From: Theropithecus gelada
Lineage: Eukaryota; Chordata; Mammalia; Primates; Cercopithecidae
Length of the DNA stretch: 64,000 nt
Reading direction: 5' to 3'
NCBI RefSeq assembly: GCF_003255815.1
Contig: NC_037682.1
Coordinates: 16,390,965-16,454,964, forward strand
Under the pieces are notes generated by a model. The model was not told the origin of the DNA. It was given only the letters and a program-made list of their open reading frames with translations, and did no database searches. The position numbers and the translations under genes are program-made. Positions 1 through 11,155 of this stretch are shown here, piece after piece; the first letter of the stretch is position 1, and each line of letters opens with the position of its first letter.

Positions 1-259
1 CAGAAAACCAAATACCAGGTGTTCTCACTTAGAAATGGAAGCTAAATGATGAGAACCTGTGGGCACAAAGAGGGACACAACAGACACTGGGGTCTACTTG
101 AGGGTGGAGAGTAAGAGGAGGGAGAGGAACAGAAAAGATAATCATTAGGTAATAGGCTTAATTCCTGGTTGATGAAATAATGTGTAAAACAAACCCATGA
201 GTTTACCTGTGTACATACCTTCACGTGTACCTCCGAACGTAAAATAAAAGTTAAAAAGA
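1..259 (+). mobile_element. L1 LINE 3' end (truncated by window edge)
   Basis: This is the 3' end of an L1: the tail of ORF2, then the 3'UTR with the usual GGTCTACTTGAGGGTGGA block, ending in AAAATAAAAGTTAAAAAG. The element continues left of the window. It reads like an older primate L1 (L1PA8 to L1PB age) because it differs from the young 3'UTR at many places. There is no intact ORF. Confidence 0.88.
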
Positions 260-534
260 GACATTTATTAGAAATTTATTGGTGATGAGGAAGAGATGGG
301 GTACACATTAGTGTTCAGGTAGACCACCCCTTAGGGCACAAAGCCCTCCTCCCTCTGCCTAGTGTTTTTTGAGGATAAAATCTCCTTCCATGGACCACTT
401 AAGAACAGTCTTAGTCAATGCCAAGCACACACTTTAGGAATTGTAGTAAGCAACTGAGATGTTGAAGGAAGAAGAAACAAGACGACAACCATATCAAGAC
501 AATAATGAGGGCAGGATGAGGGTGCTAGCCACCA
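260..534. other. No recognised feature
   Basis: I see no repeat, exon or RNA gene that I can name here. The stretch lies between the L1 tail and a MIR. Confidence 0.4.
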
Positions 535-745
535 GTTACGTGATGTCTACTGTGTGCCCAGCCTGCCTGTACTTGTCACATTACCTGTGTTAACCCATTC
601 AATTCTCACATCAACCCTTTGAAGTAGGCACCATTTTATTACCCCCATTTTGCATATGAGGAAACAGACACACGTAGTTCAAGGACTTGTCCAAGGTCAT
701 CTACCAAGTAAGTGGAGGAACTGAAGTTTGAATCGAAGCAATGAG
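535..745 (-). mobile_element. MIR SINE, antisense
   Basis: The order is that of reverse-complement MIR: TACTGTGTGCCCAGCC, a TTAACCCATTCAATTCTCAC block, CCCCCATTTTGCATATGAGG, GGACTTGTCCAAGGTCAT, then a GTAAGTGGAGGAACTGAAG stretch. It is an old mammalian SINE with roughly a quarter of its bases changed, and is no longer mobile. Confidence 0.85.
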
Positions 746-1104
746 CTTTAGTCTGGTCTTGGACCCATAGGTAGGGGTGGGGACTGCTTTTGATGTGATG
801 TGTATTTCTCTTTGCTTGCGTCACATGCCCAGGCTTAGGACTATTTATTCAGTAAGTTGTACCTGTTTGGTACTTTGATCACAAATATTTGGGTGGAGGG
901 ATTTAGCTTGGGATGGGCAGTGCGGCTACCTGTGTGTGGGAGGGGAGAGGAGAGGTCCTTCCTGCTCATGTCTACCTGTCTCCTGTTCTGAGGATTTACC
1001 CAGATGCCAAAGTCTCCATGTTTACTGCCTTTTCTATGCTCAGTACTTCATTTACATTTGCCTGAGGCACCTCCTGTGTACCTTGTTTACAAATTATTGG
1101 CACA

Positions 1105-1232
1105 GATCTGTGGATGCTCCCTAGATAAGTCATAGCTGCTTGAAGGTAGAGGCCAGTTCTTATTCCTGTCCCTAGATTTCTCACCTCAGGGCTTTGCTGA
1201 GTCATTACTGTTAAATGAATACATGAATGACT
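1105..1232 (+). mobile_element. L2 LINE 3' end fragment
   Basis: A diverged L2 terminus: CTTGAAGGTAGAGGCCAG, then TTATTCCTGTCCCTAG, ending in TTAAATGAATACATGAATGA. This follows the L2 ending, in which a 'gagggcagggac' block is followed by an 'aataaatgtttgttgaatgaatga' tail. Non-coding remnant. Confidence 0.65.
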
Positions 1233-1364
1233 TCGGAACCAATGGGTAGGACTAACTAAGAAACCTCCCCCTAAAGTGGAAATACCATATGTGATTATCA
1301 ATTAGTGCTACCAAGTACTTCCATCCTCCAGCCTTCCAGGCACCTGATAAAATGACATTTCTTC

Positions 1365-1672
1365 ATCTGCTTTGAAACTGGATATGGCTGTGTGACCTGC
1401 TCTTGGAATGAAATGTGAGTGGAAGAGATATGAGTGTTGCTTCTGGGAAAAAGGTTTGAGAGCCAGTGTGTGATTTGTCATACTCTGACATGATGGTGGC
1501 AACACTTCAGATGGTGGCTACCCCACCAACCTGAGTCCGAGTGGCTTGGAGCAAAGCCCCTCCGTGGACTTGTAGCATGGGTAAGCAGTGAATTTTTGTA
1601 ATTTAAACCTCTGGGATTTTTATGCTATTTGTTTCCAGAGCATAACCTAGCTCATCCCGACTGATGTATCAT
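1365..1672 (+). mobile_element. MLT1-like MaLR LTR remnant
   Basis: Landmarks of an old MaLR LTR in order: GGCTGTGTGACCTGCTCTTG, AATGAAATGTGAGTGGAAGA, CAGATGGTGGCTACCCCACC, then an LTR 3' end with GCATAACCTAGCTCATCCC and CTGATGTATC. It has no coding content. The exact MLT1 letter is uncertain. Confidence 0.65.
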
Positions 1673-1786
1673 AGATCTTCTGGGAGACCTTCTGAAAATG
1701 AACGACACTCTTGCCAAGCATAAAGACAAAACAGAAAGTCCCCAGGGAGCTTGAGTTAGAGGCAAAGTCCTGCTGTTATTAGTTTA

Positions 1787-1798
1787 GAATCCAGTTTT
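1787..1798 (+). repeat. Target-site duplication of Alu (left copy)
   Basis: GAATCCAGTTTT here is repeated exactly at 2132-2143 on the other side of the antisense Alu, marking an L1-mediated insertion. Confidence 0.9.
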
Positions 1799-1850
1799 TA
1801 TTTATTTATTTATTTATTTATTTTTTGTTTTATTTATTTATTTTTTTTGA
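1797..1850 (+). repeat. (TTTA)n microsatellite
   Basis: About ten TTTA or TTTT(A) units directly before the GAGATGGAGTCTC start of the antisense Alu. It has grown from that Alu's poly(A) tail, a common origin for A-rich microsatellites. Confidence 0.9.
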
Positions 1851-2131
1851 GATGGAGTCTCGCTCTGTTGCCCAGGCTGGAGTGCAGTGGCATGATCTCG
1901 GCTCACTACAAGGGCCCCTCCTGGGTTCAAGCGATTCTCCTACCTCAGCTTCCTGAGTAGCTGGGACTACAGGTGCATGCCACCACACCCGGCTAATTTT
2001 TGTATTTTTATTAAAGACGGGGTTTCAGCATGTTGGCCAGGCTGGTCTCGAACTCCTGACCCCAGGTTGTCCACCCGCCTTGGCCTCCCAAAGTGTTGGG
2101 ATTACAGACATGAGCCACCGCTCCAGGCCCG
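1799..2131 (-). mobile_element. AluS, antisense, full length
   Basis: A complete two-arm Alu in reverse complement: T-rich tail, GAGATGGAGTCTCGCTCTG, GGAGTGCAGTGGCATGATCT, mid-element TTTTTGTATTTTTATTAAAG, ending at the diverged CTCCAGGCCC. A perfect 12-base target duplication flanks it. A 62-codon chance ORF runs through it antisense, as is typical for Alu. Confidence 0.93.
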
Positions 2132-2145
2132 GAATCCAGTTTTAA

Positions 2146-3515
2146 GAATAGGAGAGGAGTGGAAATGAAGTGGTAAGATTGAGTGCAATAGAAATGCTAA
2201 ATGAACCTGGAAGGGCCACGTGGCCTATAAGCCATGGCTAGGGAGGTGGCGGGGAGCAAGGATGACTGACATCTAAAGAGGAGGATGGATGAGGGTGTGC
2301 AGGGGTCACAACTTGTGGTCTGTGTTCTGTTCTGATCATATAATGTTTTTGAAAATTTTACATTAATTACCATTATTTAAAAGTCCACATTTCTGATGTG
2401 TCTGGAACAAATCAGAAGGTCTGAATGACGAGGTATGCTACTGCATTTACTGTGTACGTGCTGCAGATGCCTAATATCTGTGGTCAGGCCTGCATCATTT
2501 ATTTATTTACCTGCCTAAGCCTGAGCCATTAGGATCAGAGACCCCTGTATGATTTGGAGGTAGGCCATCTCATCTCGATCTACTTTATAGCTATTACATG
2601 TTATTACAGGCAAAACAGTGCACTTCCCTCCTCTGGATTTTGATAGCAATTGCTCCTTCCAGTGCTAAGATGAGAACGGTCTTATGGTCAGTTTTAAAAG
2701 AACAAAGATGCCCAAGACTTTGACATGTCTTGGCACACATAAGAGAAAATGATTCTGAGATGTGCGACTCAAGATAGACATATCAAAACCAGGAGCCTTT
2801 AAAAGTAAAAATGGCTTTGGTCAGATGAGATTGAAAAGTCTTTTGTTCTGGCTGTTTGCAAATTGGCCATGCCAGTTTTCCCTTTTTGCAAATGGGCTGG
2901 ATTGAGAGAAGATAAAGGTGAAACTTGCTGCAAGAGAAAGTGAAGAGTGGGCAGAGAGAGGATTGTTGGAGAGGTCTGAGCGTGGAAGAGAAAGTTATAT
3001 AAGGCTTCAGAGAAACTCTTTGGTGAGATCGTTGGGCTCAGCAGATAAGATGTGGAACAAACACAGGGAGAACAAAGGCAGTAGAGGAAATCCAGGCGGG
3101 ATCAGCAGATAAGTCAGGGGAAGAAGACAAAGGCAGCTAAATTTAAACAGGAGAGAAAAGATGCCTCAGCGGGGCCAGGAGCAGTCTATAAATACCTTGA
3201 AGGCAACAAGCTCCAGAAAGAAAGGAAGGATTATTCACTATCGCCCCAGATGTAGGACAGAGACAGGGGCCAGAAGGAAGCTGAGCTGGCGTCAGGCTGT
3301 TGGACCCAGGGAAATAATACAATGTTTGTACTGTGGTAGGAACTGGGCAGTGAGTGGGGACCTCAGCTCCTGGGTGGCTGCTCAAAGTGGGATTGCCTGC
3401 AGGCTGAGCCAGCCTGGGACACTTCAGAGACCACCAGCCCCTTGCACAGTTGATCTGTGCTGACCAGGAAGGTGTCCTCTTGTGGGGAAGGAATCTCCTC
3501 GGCTCTGGATGCTGA
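2146..3515. other. No recognised gene or repeat; purine-rich middle
   Basis: I could not assign a family with confidence. The 2330-2480 part is A+T-rich and may be an old DNA-transposon scrap. The 2890-3130 part is purine-rich (repeated GAGAG and GAAAG). The 3161-3463 frame on the plus strand (100 codons) and its antisense partner have no protein features I recognise. Confidence 0.4.
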
Positions 3516-3519
3516 GACC

Positions 3520-3660
3520 CGCTGGTGCTCTTTCAAGTCACTTCACTTCTCTAGCTTTTGTCTTTCGTTTTTGTAAAATGGGGGCAATTGCTGTTCACCT
3601 AACGGGGATGTATGAGGATCAAATGAGCTTTTGTGTATGAACAGGATCTGGAAGTTGTAA
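3520..3660 (+). mobile_element. MIR SINE fragment
   Basis: Sense MIR core and 3' half: TCACTTCACTTCTCTAGC, TTTTTGTAAAATGGGGGC, then ATGTATGAGGATCAAATGAG. Heavily diverged, not coding. Confidence 0.75.
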
Positions 3661-5490
3661 AGCCTAGGACAGATGGAAGAGGTATGCTCTGTCCGAGAAC
3701 CACCTGCTTTTGTTTTCACAGCTGGTTGGGGACGTTGTTAAGGGGAAGGAAGATTTCTTCCTTGCCTGTTTCTTTCCTGTTCTTCTCATTTGCGTTCTCT
3801 CTTATGTTCTTCAAGCATTTTGTGATGCACTGACACTCCCCTCAACCCTGGATATGTGGCCCTGAGCAGAGCAGAGTCCTCGCTTATAAGGAGTTAAAAG
3901 CTCAATACAGAGAACAGACATGAACCCAGATAACTTCCTCCTGGTGCCATAGTGCCAACGCAGAGGCAGGGGCACAGCCACGAGTGGCTGAGGAGGAGAG
4001 GTGCAGTTCTAGTGGAAGGAGGAACATGTAGCAATGTGCAGAGACGGGAACATCATACTGCGTGTCAAGGAACTGCATACGATTCGGTGAAGGCTGAAAC
4101 ATGGGCTATGTCTACTATAGAGGCGCCTGAGACAAGTCTAGCGGGGTACACAGGGCTGTGTCTGCAGGACCTTGTAGCCCAGGTCAAGGACCCATGTCCT
4201 GTTGATAGAGGGGATGCAGAGAAGTGTTTGGAGCAGGGGAGTACCACAGTAACCTTTTTTTCCATTTTATTTAATAGAAAGTTCTCTCTGTAGGCAATGT
4301 GGATGATGGACCATCCGCTTAAGCCAATGGCCTAAACAGAGCTCTGCTGTTCCCGCTACACATTTGTGTGTGTGTGTTTGAGGTGGGCAGGGGATTTGAG
4401 AAATCTGAGGCACGAGGATTGATGGAGGCAGGTAAAGGGTTAACTCTGGGGCTGAGCTGAGGCTGATGGGTGAAAGTGCTAATTAGCTGAGGGCAAGCGT
4501 CCAGGAAACTGCCAAGGTTGTGCTTTGTCCTTAGGCTGAAGATAATACCACTTCCCTCCCATACCTCTTCTGGGAGGAAGCACCACCCTAGGGCCCAGCT
4601 TCCGTAACTGAGGAGCAGAGCCAGGCGCTGCCTTGAGTTCCTTTCTCCTGCCTGTTTGCATTTGTGTTTGAGAAATGGAGGGGCCGGGCAGGGTGAAGCC
4701 AAGTCATCATTAAAACTTCTTGAATAGAGAATTTCACGGTGGAAGAAAGCCCTAAAGATCACATGCAGCAGATAGCCTTTGGGGAGCTCACCCAGCTCCC
4801 TCCGTCTAATCTGAGAACAGTTGTTCGGCCTTGCTCTCCCCATCGCACATATGCAGAAATGGACTCTAGTATCCATGTTCTTAGGACATATTTTTAAATC
4901 TCGAGTCATAGCTGATTGGGCAAGCAGTGGATACCTGGCTCAGGAAAACCAACCCAGAACCTGGTCTGGCCCAATCATACACTCCCCAGAAAATTTGGAA
5001 TTGGGTTGCAGAGATCATTGTTTAGCTTGCTGTGTGTCTTGACCTTCTCGAATGATCTAGAATTGAGGTCTGAAGGGGCCGCCTTCGGTAATGGGTTGTA
5101 TGTAGTACAACAGAAAGAGCTCATTTGCAGAGAGAATGACTTGAAAACAAATTGAATGACAATGTCATGAAAGAGAGTGAAAAGGAGAGAGAGAAAGAGA
5201 AGCAAATAAAGAAAAAAGGAAGCAAGAGGAAGACAGGGAGGGATGGCCTTGTCTCCTGAATGACTTTTGTTTCTGGTGTTCCTGCATTTGGCTTCTATAA
5301 GATAATCCTATATCATTCCAGTAAACTCTTTTTAAGTTAGTTTGAATTTTTTTTTTTTTTTGTAACCAAATGGTTACAAAGCGACTAGTCTTGCTGCTTC
5401 ACAATCAAGAAAGTTTGCACCTAAAATTTCCACACCCATTTTTTTTGGGTGAAACTCTATGAGGTATTTCATTGTGTGCTTTCTGGTTAA
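3661..5490. other. Longest repeat-poor stretch in the left third
   Basis: No interspersed repeat is obvious here except a short (TG)n near 4364-4379, a GA-rich run at about 5165-5220 and a poly(T) at about 5349. The 4380-4680 part is G+C-richer than its surroundings. A 196-codon frame (4319-4909, minus) is the longest frame in the window outside transposons. It has no domain, repeat or signal peptide that I recognise, and is read here as chance. Being non-repetitive, this is a fair place to look for a regulatory element or exon by conservation. Confidence 0.4.
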
Positions 5491-5503
5491 CACTTTCAGT
5501 ATC

Positions 5504-5805
5504 CTTTTTTTTTTTTTTTGAGACGGGGTCTCGCTTTGTCACCCAGGCTGGAGTGCAGTGGCCCAATCTCGGCTCACTGCAAGCTCTGTCTCCCGGGTTC
5601 GTGCCATTCTCCTGCCTCAGCCTCCCAGGTAGCTGGGACTACAGGCAGCCGCCACCACGCCCGGCTACTTTTTTGTATTCTGTTTAGTGGAGATGGGGTT
5701 TCACTGTGTTAGCCAGGATGGTCTCGATCTCCCGACCTCGTGATCTGCCCATCTCGGCCTTCCATAGGGCTGGGATTACAGGCGTGAGCCACCGCACCCG
5801 GCCGA
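5504..5805 (-). mobile_element. AluY-type, antisense, full length
   Basis: A complete antisense Alu. The right-hand half carries the AluY-like reading TGTGTTAGCCAGGATGGTCT followed by CGATCTCCCGACCTCGTGAT. The target duplication is CACTTTCAGTATC (5491-5503) and CACTTTCAATATC (5806-5818), one mismatch. Low divergence suggests a catarrhine-age insertion. Confidence 0.92.
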
Positions 5806-5818
5806 CACTTTCAATATC

Positions 5819-6390
5819 TTTTACTCTTCTAGTTAGAAAGTCCTACTTGAGAACCTGTGTAAATGTCTTTTGTTACATTTCAAGATCAATAACTTTTGTT
5901 CTGTGATAGATCATTTCTTTTTTATATTCTGTCCTCTTTTCTTTACAGTAATTTTTCACATAATAAGTATTTATGTATTTTTTCTATTGACTAGATAAAA
6001 AAATCTTTAGCAATCTCCAACAGTTAGCTGAAAAAAGAGAGAGGGAGAACAATGTGACTTTGGGCTAATAATAAAAAATCAATGCATAATTGCCCATTGT
6101 TTGGAAAATAGTGCAATCTCTTAAAGAAAGATGGTAGAAATTAGCTGGGGATTCATCATCATGATTGAAGAATCCAAAGTATAGCACAAGAATTCAAAGG
6201 GCTTATCAGCCCTTCCTAACATTCTGGCAGCAATTTAGAGTTTCAAGGAGTTTAAGAGATTCTGAAAAGATAGATTTCTCAAATCGAGGCTTTCTGAATG
6301 ATTAAGGATTTCTATCCCTGACCCTCAGCAACTTTCTGGCTGATTGGAAACATTTCTGGTTTTTTTTTTTTTTTTTCCTCAGAGTTTCTG
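5819..6390. other. No recognised feature; ends in poly(T)
   Basis: A+T-rich sequence with no gene or repeat that I can name. A 16-base poly(T) lies near 6361-6376. Confidence 0.4.
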
Positions 6391-6394
6391 GTAG

Positions 6395-6540
6395 AGAGTG
6401 GATAAGAGCAAGGATCTCAGGTCAGACAGGTTTCACATTCTGGGCTAAGCCACTCTGTTGTCTCAGATTACTTAATCTTTTAACCCCTGTTCTTTCCTTA
6501 AATGGGCCTAAAGATAGTCCCTACTCATATAGGAAAAACA
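6395..6540 (+). mobile_element. MIR SINE fragment
   Basis: Follows the sense MIR order: GATAAGAGCAAGGATCTCAG, a CACATTCTGGGCTAAGCC stretch, ATTACTTAATCTTTTAACCC, then AAATGGGCCTAAAGATAG. Old and diverged. Confidence 0.7.
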
Positions 6541-6613
6541 AATGGTTTTTCCTTCTGTACTCACAAAACTCAATACTTCTAGAACACTTCACTTTCCACA
6601 CTAGATGTGTGGT

Positions 6614-7258
6614 TTTCTTTTTATCCTGACACCAACCAGCTCTCTTATTCTCCCAACACTAACTGGATGTCCTAGAACTGAATAATGACACAACGTACCC
6701 AGAGTTGGAACCAGATCCCACAAGTTAAGGGCTCAGTCCCAAAGACTGCCCCCACCTCAGATGCCAGTCTCACCTCCGGGACTCTTTTATTCCCAGCTGC
6801 CCATTATAAATGGAGGATTCCCATAGCCTTCTCCTCAGGGTGGATAACTTGCTATGGCAGTGCCACAGAACTCAGAGAAACACTTGCTTATAAAAAGGAT
6901 ATAGGATGAAAAGGCCCATGGGGGTTGGAAAAGCCCCAAGGGCAGGAGCTTCTGTTCTCATGGAGTTGGGGTACACCACCCTCCTGGTGTGCAATGTGTT
7001 CTTGTTTATTGACCCTTCCGCTCTCTGAACCTCATATTTTAGGAGAGTTTCATCACACAGGCATAATGTGGCTTTATTATACAAGGTAATTTATGGAAAC
7101 TTCACCATGTAGAAATGATCAATTATTAACTCAATCTCTAGCTCCTCTCCCCTCACGCAAGGATAGGAGCAGGGGGTTGGCTAAAAGTTCTGAGCTTCTA
7201 ATCATGGCTTGCTTGGTTTTTCTGGTGACCAGCCCCCATTCAGGAGATACCAAGAATC
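6614..7258 (-). mobile_element. Probable ERV solo LTR, antisense, family not assigned
   Basis: Read on the minus strand, this block has LTR-like landmarks: GGGGGCTGGTCACCAGA, a GTAATAAAGCC-like region, TTTTTATAAGCAAGTGTTTC, CTGAGTTCTGTGGCACTGCC, and GGGACTGAGCCCTTAACTTG. The last string is typical of a primate ERV LTR 3' region. I cannot name the family safely. No gag, pol or env sequence is attached. Borders are approximate. Confidence 0.5.
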
Positions 7259-7270
7259 ATCTCACTGACT

Positions 7271-7569
7271 GGCTGTGGTGGCTCATGCCTATAATCCCAG
7301 CACTTTGGGAGGCCGAGGTGGGCAGATCATGAGGTCAGGAGATCAAGACCATCCTGGCTAACATGGTGAAACCCTGTCTCTACTAAAAATACAAAAAATT
7401 AGCTGGGTGTGGTGGCCCATGCCTGTAGTCCTAGTTACTCAGGAGGCTGAGGCAGGAGAATCGCTTGAACCAGGGAGGCGGAGGTTGCAGTGAGCTGAGA
7501 CTGCGCCACTGCACTCCAGCCTGGGCGACAGAGCGAGACTCCATGTCAAAAAAAAAAAAAAAAAAAAAA
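7271..7569 (+). mobile_element. AluSc/AluY-type, sense
   Basis: A full two-arm Alu with GATCATGAGGTCAGGAGATC and ACCATCCTGGCTAACATGGT (Sc/Y-like readings) and a 22-base poly(A). Its first bases are shortened (GGCTGTGGTGGCTC, lacking a few bases of the usual head). Target duplications are unclear; ATCTCACTGA and ATCTCATTAG are the best candidates. Confidence 0.92.
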
Positions 7570-8347
7570 TTTATCTCATTAGAACAAAAGATATTCCCAT
7601 TACCTAGGTAATTCCAAGGGATTGAGGAGCTCTGTGTCAGGAACAAGAAATGATGACCAAATATATATTTCTTAATATATCACAATATCATACTACCTCT
7701 TAGAATTGTGGGGAGCTCATGTTTGTAAAGTTCTCCTTAACATGTTTACTGTTGTGAGTAGCCTTAGAAATATAGCTTCTAGGAGGTAACGGGGCTGGAA
7801 AGGATGATGGAATGCCTCTGATTGGATGCTTTTAGCTGGTGATCACAGAAAACTCTGGTTTAAATAAAAAGGAATTTTTAAAATCAGCCATCCCTGGAAG
7901 TCCTGAGGTGGGAGGTGCTGTAGGTTAGCTTAAGATAGTAGTCAGAGATGTCATTGCTTATCTATCCCCTTTGCCATCGTTAGGAAATTGTCTTTGCCTT
8001 CAGCCAGGCTCCTTGCTAGGTTACAAATTAGCTGCAGCAGTTTCAGGTGTCTCACTGAGACACAAACATTTTTAGAGTAACAAGAGGCCATACCTACTTT
8101 GCCTTTCCGAAAGGGGTGATAAACTTCTTCCTAGAAGAACCCAAGAGTTTTCTTTTCATGCCTTCTGGTTTGATTTTGGTCACATGCCTGTTTCTCAGCC
8201 AATCACTGGCAACAGGGATAAACTGAAACATAGTTGCTTAGATTATTCATGCTGTGAATTTTGAATAAAGGTGGGTTACATTAGTAAGGAGGCAAGAGGG
8301 AAGGGGCATTTGATAGGCAACTAAGCACTCACTCTGGAGACTTCATT
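7570..8347. other. No recognised feature
   Basis: Apparently unique sequence between an Alu and an MLT1 LTR. I see no ORF with recognisable content and no repeat family. Confidence 0.4.
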
Positions 8348-8734
8348 CATCTTTATTTGTTTACCAGGCTGCCATAATAAAATGCAGTAGGCCGGGTGAC
8401 TTAAACAACAGAAACTTATTTCTCACAATTACGGAGGCTGGAAGTCCAGGATGAAGGTGTCAGCAAGTTTGATTTCTTCTGAAGCCTCTCTCCTTTCAAA
8501 CGACTGCCTTCTAGCTGCTTCCTCACATGGTCGTCCCTTTGTGTTGTGTCTGTGTTCTAATCTTGTCTTCTTATAAGGATACCAGTCATATTGAATAAGG
8601 GCTCGCCCTAGTGACCTCGTTTAATTTTAATTACCCCTTTAAAAGTCCTAGCTCCAAGTATACTCACATTCTCAGGTACTGAAGGTTAGGACTTTACGGT
8701 ATACATTTTGGGAGACACAATTCATCCTATAACA
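8348..8734 (-). mobile_element. MLT1 MaLR solo LTR, antisense
   Basis: Reverse-complement MLT1 (B/C-like). It opens with CAGGCTGCCATAATAAAATG and AACAACAGAAACTTATTTCT, continues with TCTTCTTATAAGGATACCAG and a GACCTCGTTTAATTTTAATT stretch, and closes with GAGACACAATTCATCCTATA and ACA. It is a solo LTR with no internal region. Confidence 0.85.
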
Positions 8735-8744
8735 TAACCCAACC

Positions 8745-8860
8745 CACTCCTTTTATACATTGGAAAAATTGAGGTCTGTTGAAGGAGCTGCGATCTGTCT
8801 CAAATCATGCATACTCTTTGGACTCACACAACTTTTTCCCAATTTTAATAGTGAATTTTT
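8745..8860 (-). mobile_element. MIR fragment, antisense
   Basis: A short, diverged antisense MIR: CTTTTATACATTGGAAAAAT, TGAGGTCTGTTGAAGGAGCT, ATCTGTCTCAAATCATGC. It directly follows the MLT1 LTR. Confidence 0.5.
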
Positions 8861-9736
8861 AGCCCCTTGAGCTATGGCTCTAAACCTTAAGAATTAAATC
8901 CGTGTTTGGCCAACCCCTAGCATGCAACTTGCAACAAGCTCGTTTTTGGCTGCTGAACTATTGGTTGGAGGCATGTGCTGGTTTGTGAAGCAGGAGACTA
9001 GGCCAGTAAGGACACATCGGTTGACTTCTTGGCCTGGAAGATGGCCATCTAATCCTAGAGACTGCCTGTGCTTCAGCAAGCATCACCTGGTAGGAGAATT
9101 AGCACTTCCTGAAAAGAAAGAACATGCATTTGGGCTGGGAGCTATGGTGTTTTCCACCCTTGGCTTTATTGGATTTAAGGATGTAAGTTTAGGCTTTAAG
9201 TTTAAGGATTTAAGTGTAGGCTTCTCAGAGCCTTCATTCTCAGAGCCTGTTGCATTTTGTGAGTATATTCACAAAGGGGTATACAATACATAGCATTTCC
9301 TAAAGTGACTGTGGAGCCCTCTTTTCACCCATTTGGGACGTCGTGGTCTGGAGCAGTGCTCCAGAGCTTTTGCATGACCTCTCTATTCCATGAATAGAAT
9401 TAACATTTGTTTGGCATCCTGGGTAGATGCTTCGGGACTTTGGCTGTTCAGGTCCAGCCTGGCTACTTTAAAGTAGGCAGAGTGGTTGGGAAACTCTGGT
9501 CTAGACTCTTTATAAGTTAGATATCCTCAGGCCCACAGACAAGAAAATCAGCCTTGCTATAGAGCCTCTTGGATTCCTCAGTTGCCAGGCACCTGATGAC
9601 AATACAGGGATAAGGGTCTCTGCATGGGGTCCAACCCCACAGAACTTCATTCCCTGGACGCCCTCTACTCTCCCTCCTTACCCTTGCAATTCTCATTTCG
9701 TTCTCTTTCCCCTTCTTTTTCTTTAGCATCATTTAC
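8861..9736. other. No recognised gene; contains a small degenerate tandem repeat
   Basis: Unassigned sequence. At about 9168-9260 it contains two imperfect copies of a roughly 26-base unit (GGATTTAAGGATGTAAGTTT, then TTTAAGGATTTAAGTGTAGG) followed by two copies of a CTCAGAGCC-ended unit. A 123-codon frame crosses it (8922-9293, plus) and shows the repeat as GFK/F-rich segments. I take this frame as chance. Confidence 0.4.
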
Positions 9737-9753
9737 CTCTCTCTCTCTCTCTC
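9737..9753 (+). repeat. (CT)8 microsatellite
   Basis: CTCTCTCTCTCTCTCTC, a short dinucleotide run upstream of the L1 3' end. Confidence 0.9.
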
Positions 9754-9807
9754 GTTCTTTCTGGTTACGTCTCCTAGATGGATAGACACATATACACACA
9801 TGCACAC

Positions 9808-10655
9808 AAGTTATATGTTACATAGGTAAACTTGTGTCATGGGGCTTTTTTGTACAGATTATTTCATCACCTAGGTATTAAGCCTAGTAACCATTAGTTG
9901 ATTGTCTTGATCCTCTTTCTTCTTCCACCCTCTACCCTCCAAAAGGCCCCAGTGTTTGTTGTTCCCTTCTATGTGTCCATGTGTTCTCACCATTTAGCTT
10001 CCATTTGTAAGTGAGAACATGTGGTGTTTGGTTTTCTGTTCCTGTGTTAGTTTGCTAAGGATAATGGTCCCCAGCTCCATCCATGTCTCTGGAAAGGACA
10101 TGACCTCATTCTTTTTTATGGCTTCATAGTATTCCATGGTATATATGTACCACATTTTCTGTATCCAGTCTATTATTGATGGGCATTTAGGTTGAGAGTA
10201 TATGTTTGCTATTGTGAATAGTGCTACAGTGGACATATGTGTGCATTCATCTTTATAATAGAATGATTTATATTCCTTTGTGTATAAATCCAGTAATGGG
10301 ATTGCTGAGTTGAATGGGATTTCTGACTTTAGGTCTTTGAGGAGTTGCCACACTGTCTACCGCAATGGTTGAACTAATTTGCATTGCTACCAACATTGTA
10401 TAAGCATTCCTTTTTCTCCACAATCTCGCCAGCATCTGTTATTTTTTGACTTTCTAAATAATTGCCATTCTGACTGGTGTGAGATGGTATCTCATTGTAG
10501 TTTCATTTGTATTTCTCTAGTGATCAGTGATGTCGAGCTGTCTTTACATATGATTGTTGGCCATATGTATGTCTGTATGTCTTCTTTTGAAAACTGTCCG
10601 TGTCCTTGCTCACTTTTTTATGGGGTTGATTTTTTCTTTTTCGTAAGTTGTAAAC
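9808..10655 (-). mobile_element. L1 LINE 3' end, antisense, 5' truncated
   Basis: The 3'UTR lies on the left (TTATATGTTACATAGGTAAA) and ORF2 C-terminal sequence on the right. On the minus strand, 9994-10353 is an open 119-codon stretch with ORF2p C-terminal landmarks: MWQLLKDLKSEIPFN, KMWYIYTMEYYEAIKK and LSKLTQEQKTKHHMFSL. The element stops near 10655, so about 0.85 kb remains. Its divergence suggests an older primate L1. It is not a working gene. Confidence 0.9.
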
Positions 10656-11006
10656 CAGTTTCAGAGAGAAGTCATGGCCTGGCTGCTCCTACAGCAGTGA
10701 AATGACTTTCCTCGTTCCCTGCCCAGTAGCTCTGGTGCCCACACCCCTGCCTTTTACTGCAGGACTGCAGGGTAAGGTACTGAGGGCATAACCCCCAGCC
10801 TCAGCACACTGAAAGGACTCTTGATCATACAGTAGGTGACTCAGGGCAAGCCTGACATTCACTCTCATCTCACACCTCTACTCCACCATCTCCACTTTCC
10901 CACTGGCCAGAACTGTTACTCTAGTTATAATAAGGCTGTAGCTTAGCTTTCATTTTCTCAATCATTTCATTCCTCTTCCCAAAAGAACTGGAGTTCTGTC
11001 ACCTGG
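10656..11006. other. No recognised feature
   Basis: Unassigned sequence between an L1 and an MLT1 LTR. No repeat family or coding signal is seen. Confidence 0.4.
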
Positions 11007-11155
11007 TGTTATGGACTGAATTGTGTCCCCCTAAAATTCATATGATGAAGCCTTAACCTCCAAGGTGACTTTATTTGGAGACAATGCCTTAAAAGGATAA
11101 TTAAAGTTAAAGGAGGTCATAAGTATGGAGCCCTACTCCATTATGACTGGTGCTG
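11007..11155 (+). mobile_element. MLT1B-like LTR, 5' part
   Basis: Starts TGTTATGGACTGAATTGTGT and CCCCTAAAATTCATATGATG, the canonical MLT1B head, and runs to the Alu insertion at 11156. The rest of the LTR is at 11460-11703. Confidence 0.88.

Noticed and set aside
4319..4909. 196-codon ORF on the minus strand as a candidate gene
   Set aside because: No recognisable domain, signal peptide or splice context, overlapped by other frames on both strands. One frame of this length in 64 kb on six frames is plausible by chance. Kept only as part of the repeat-poor block.
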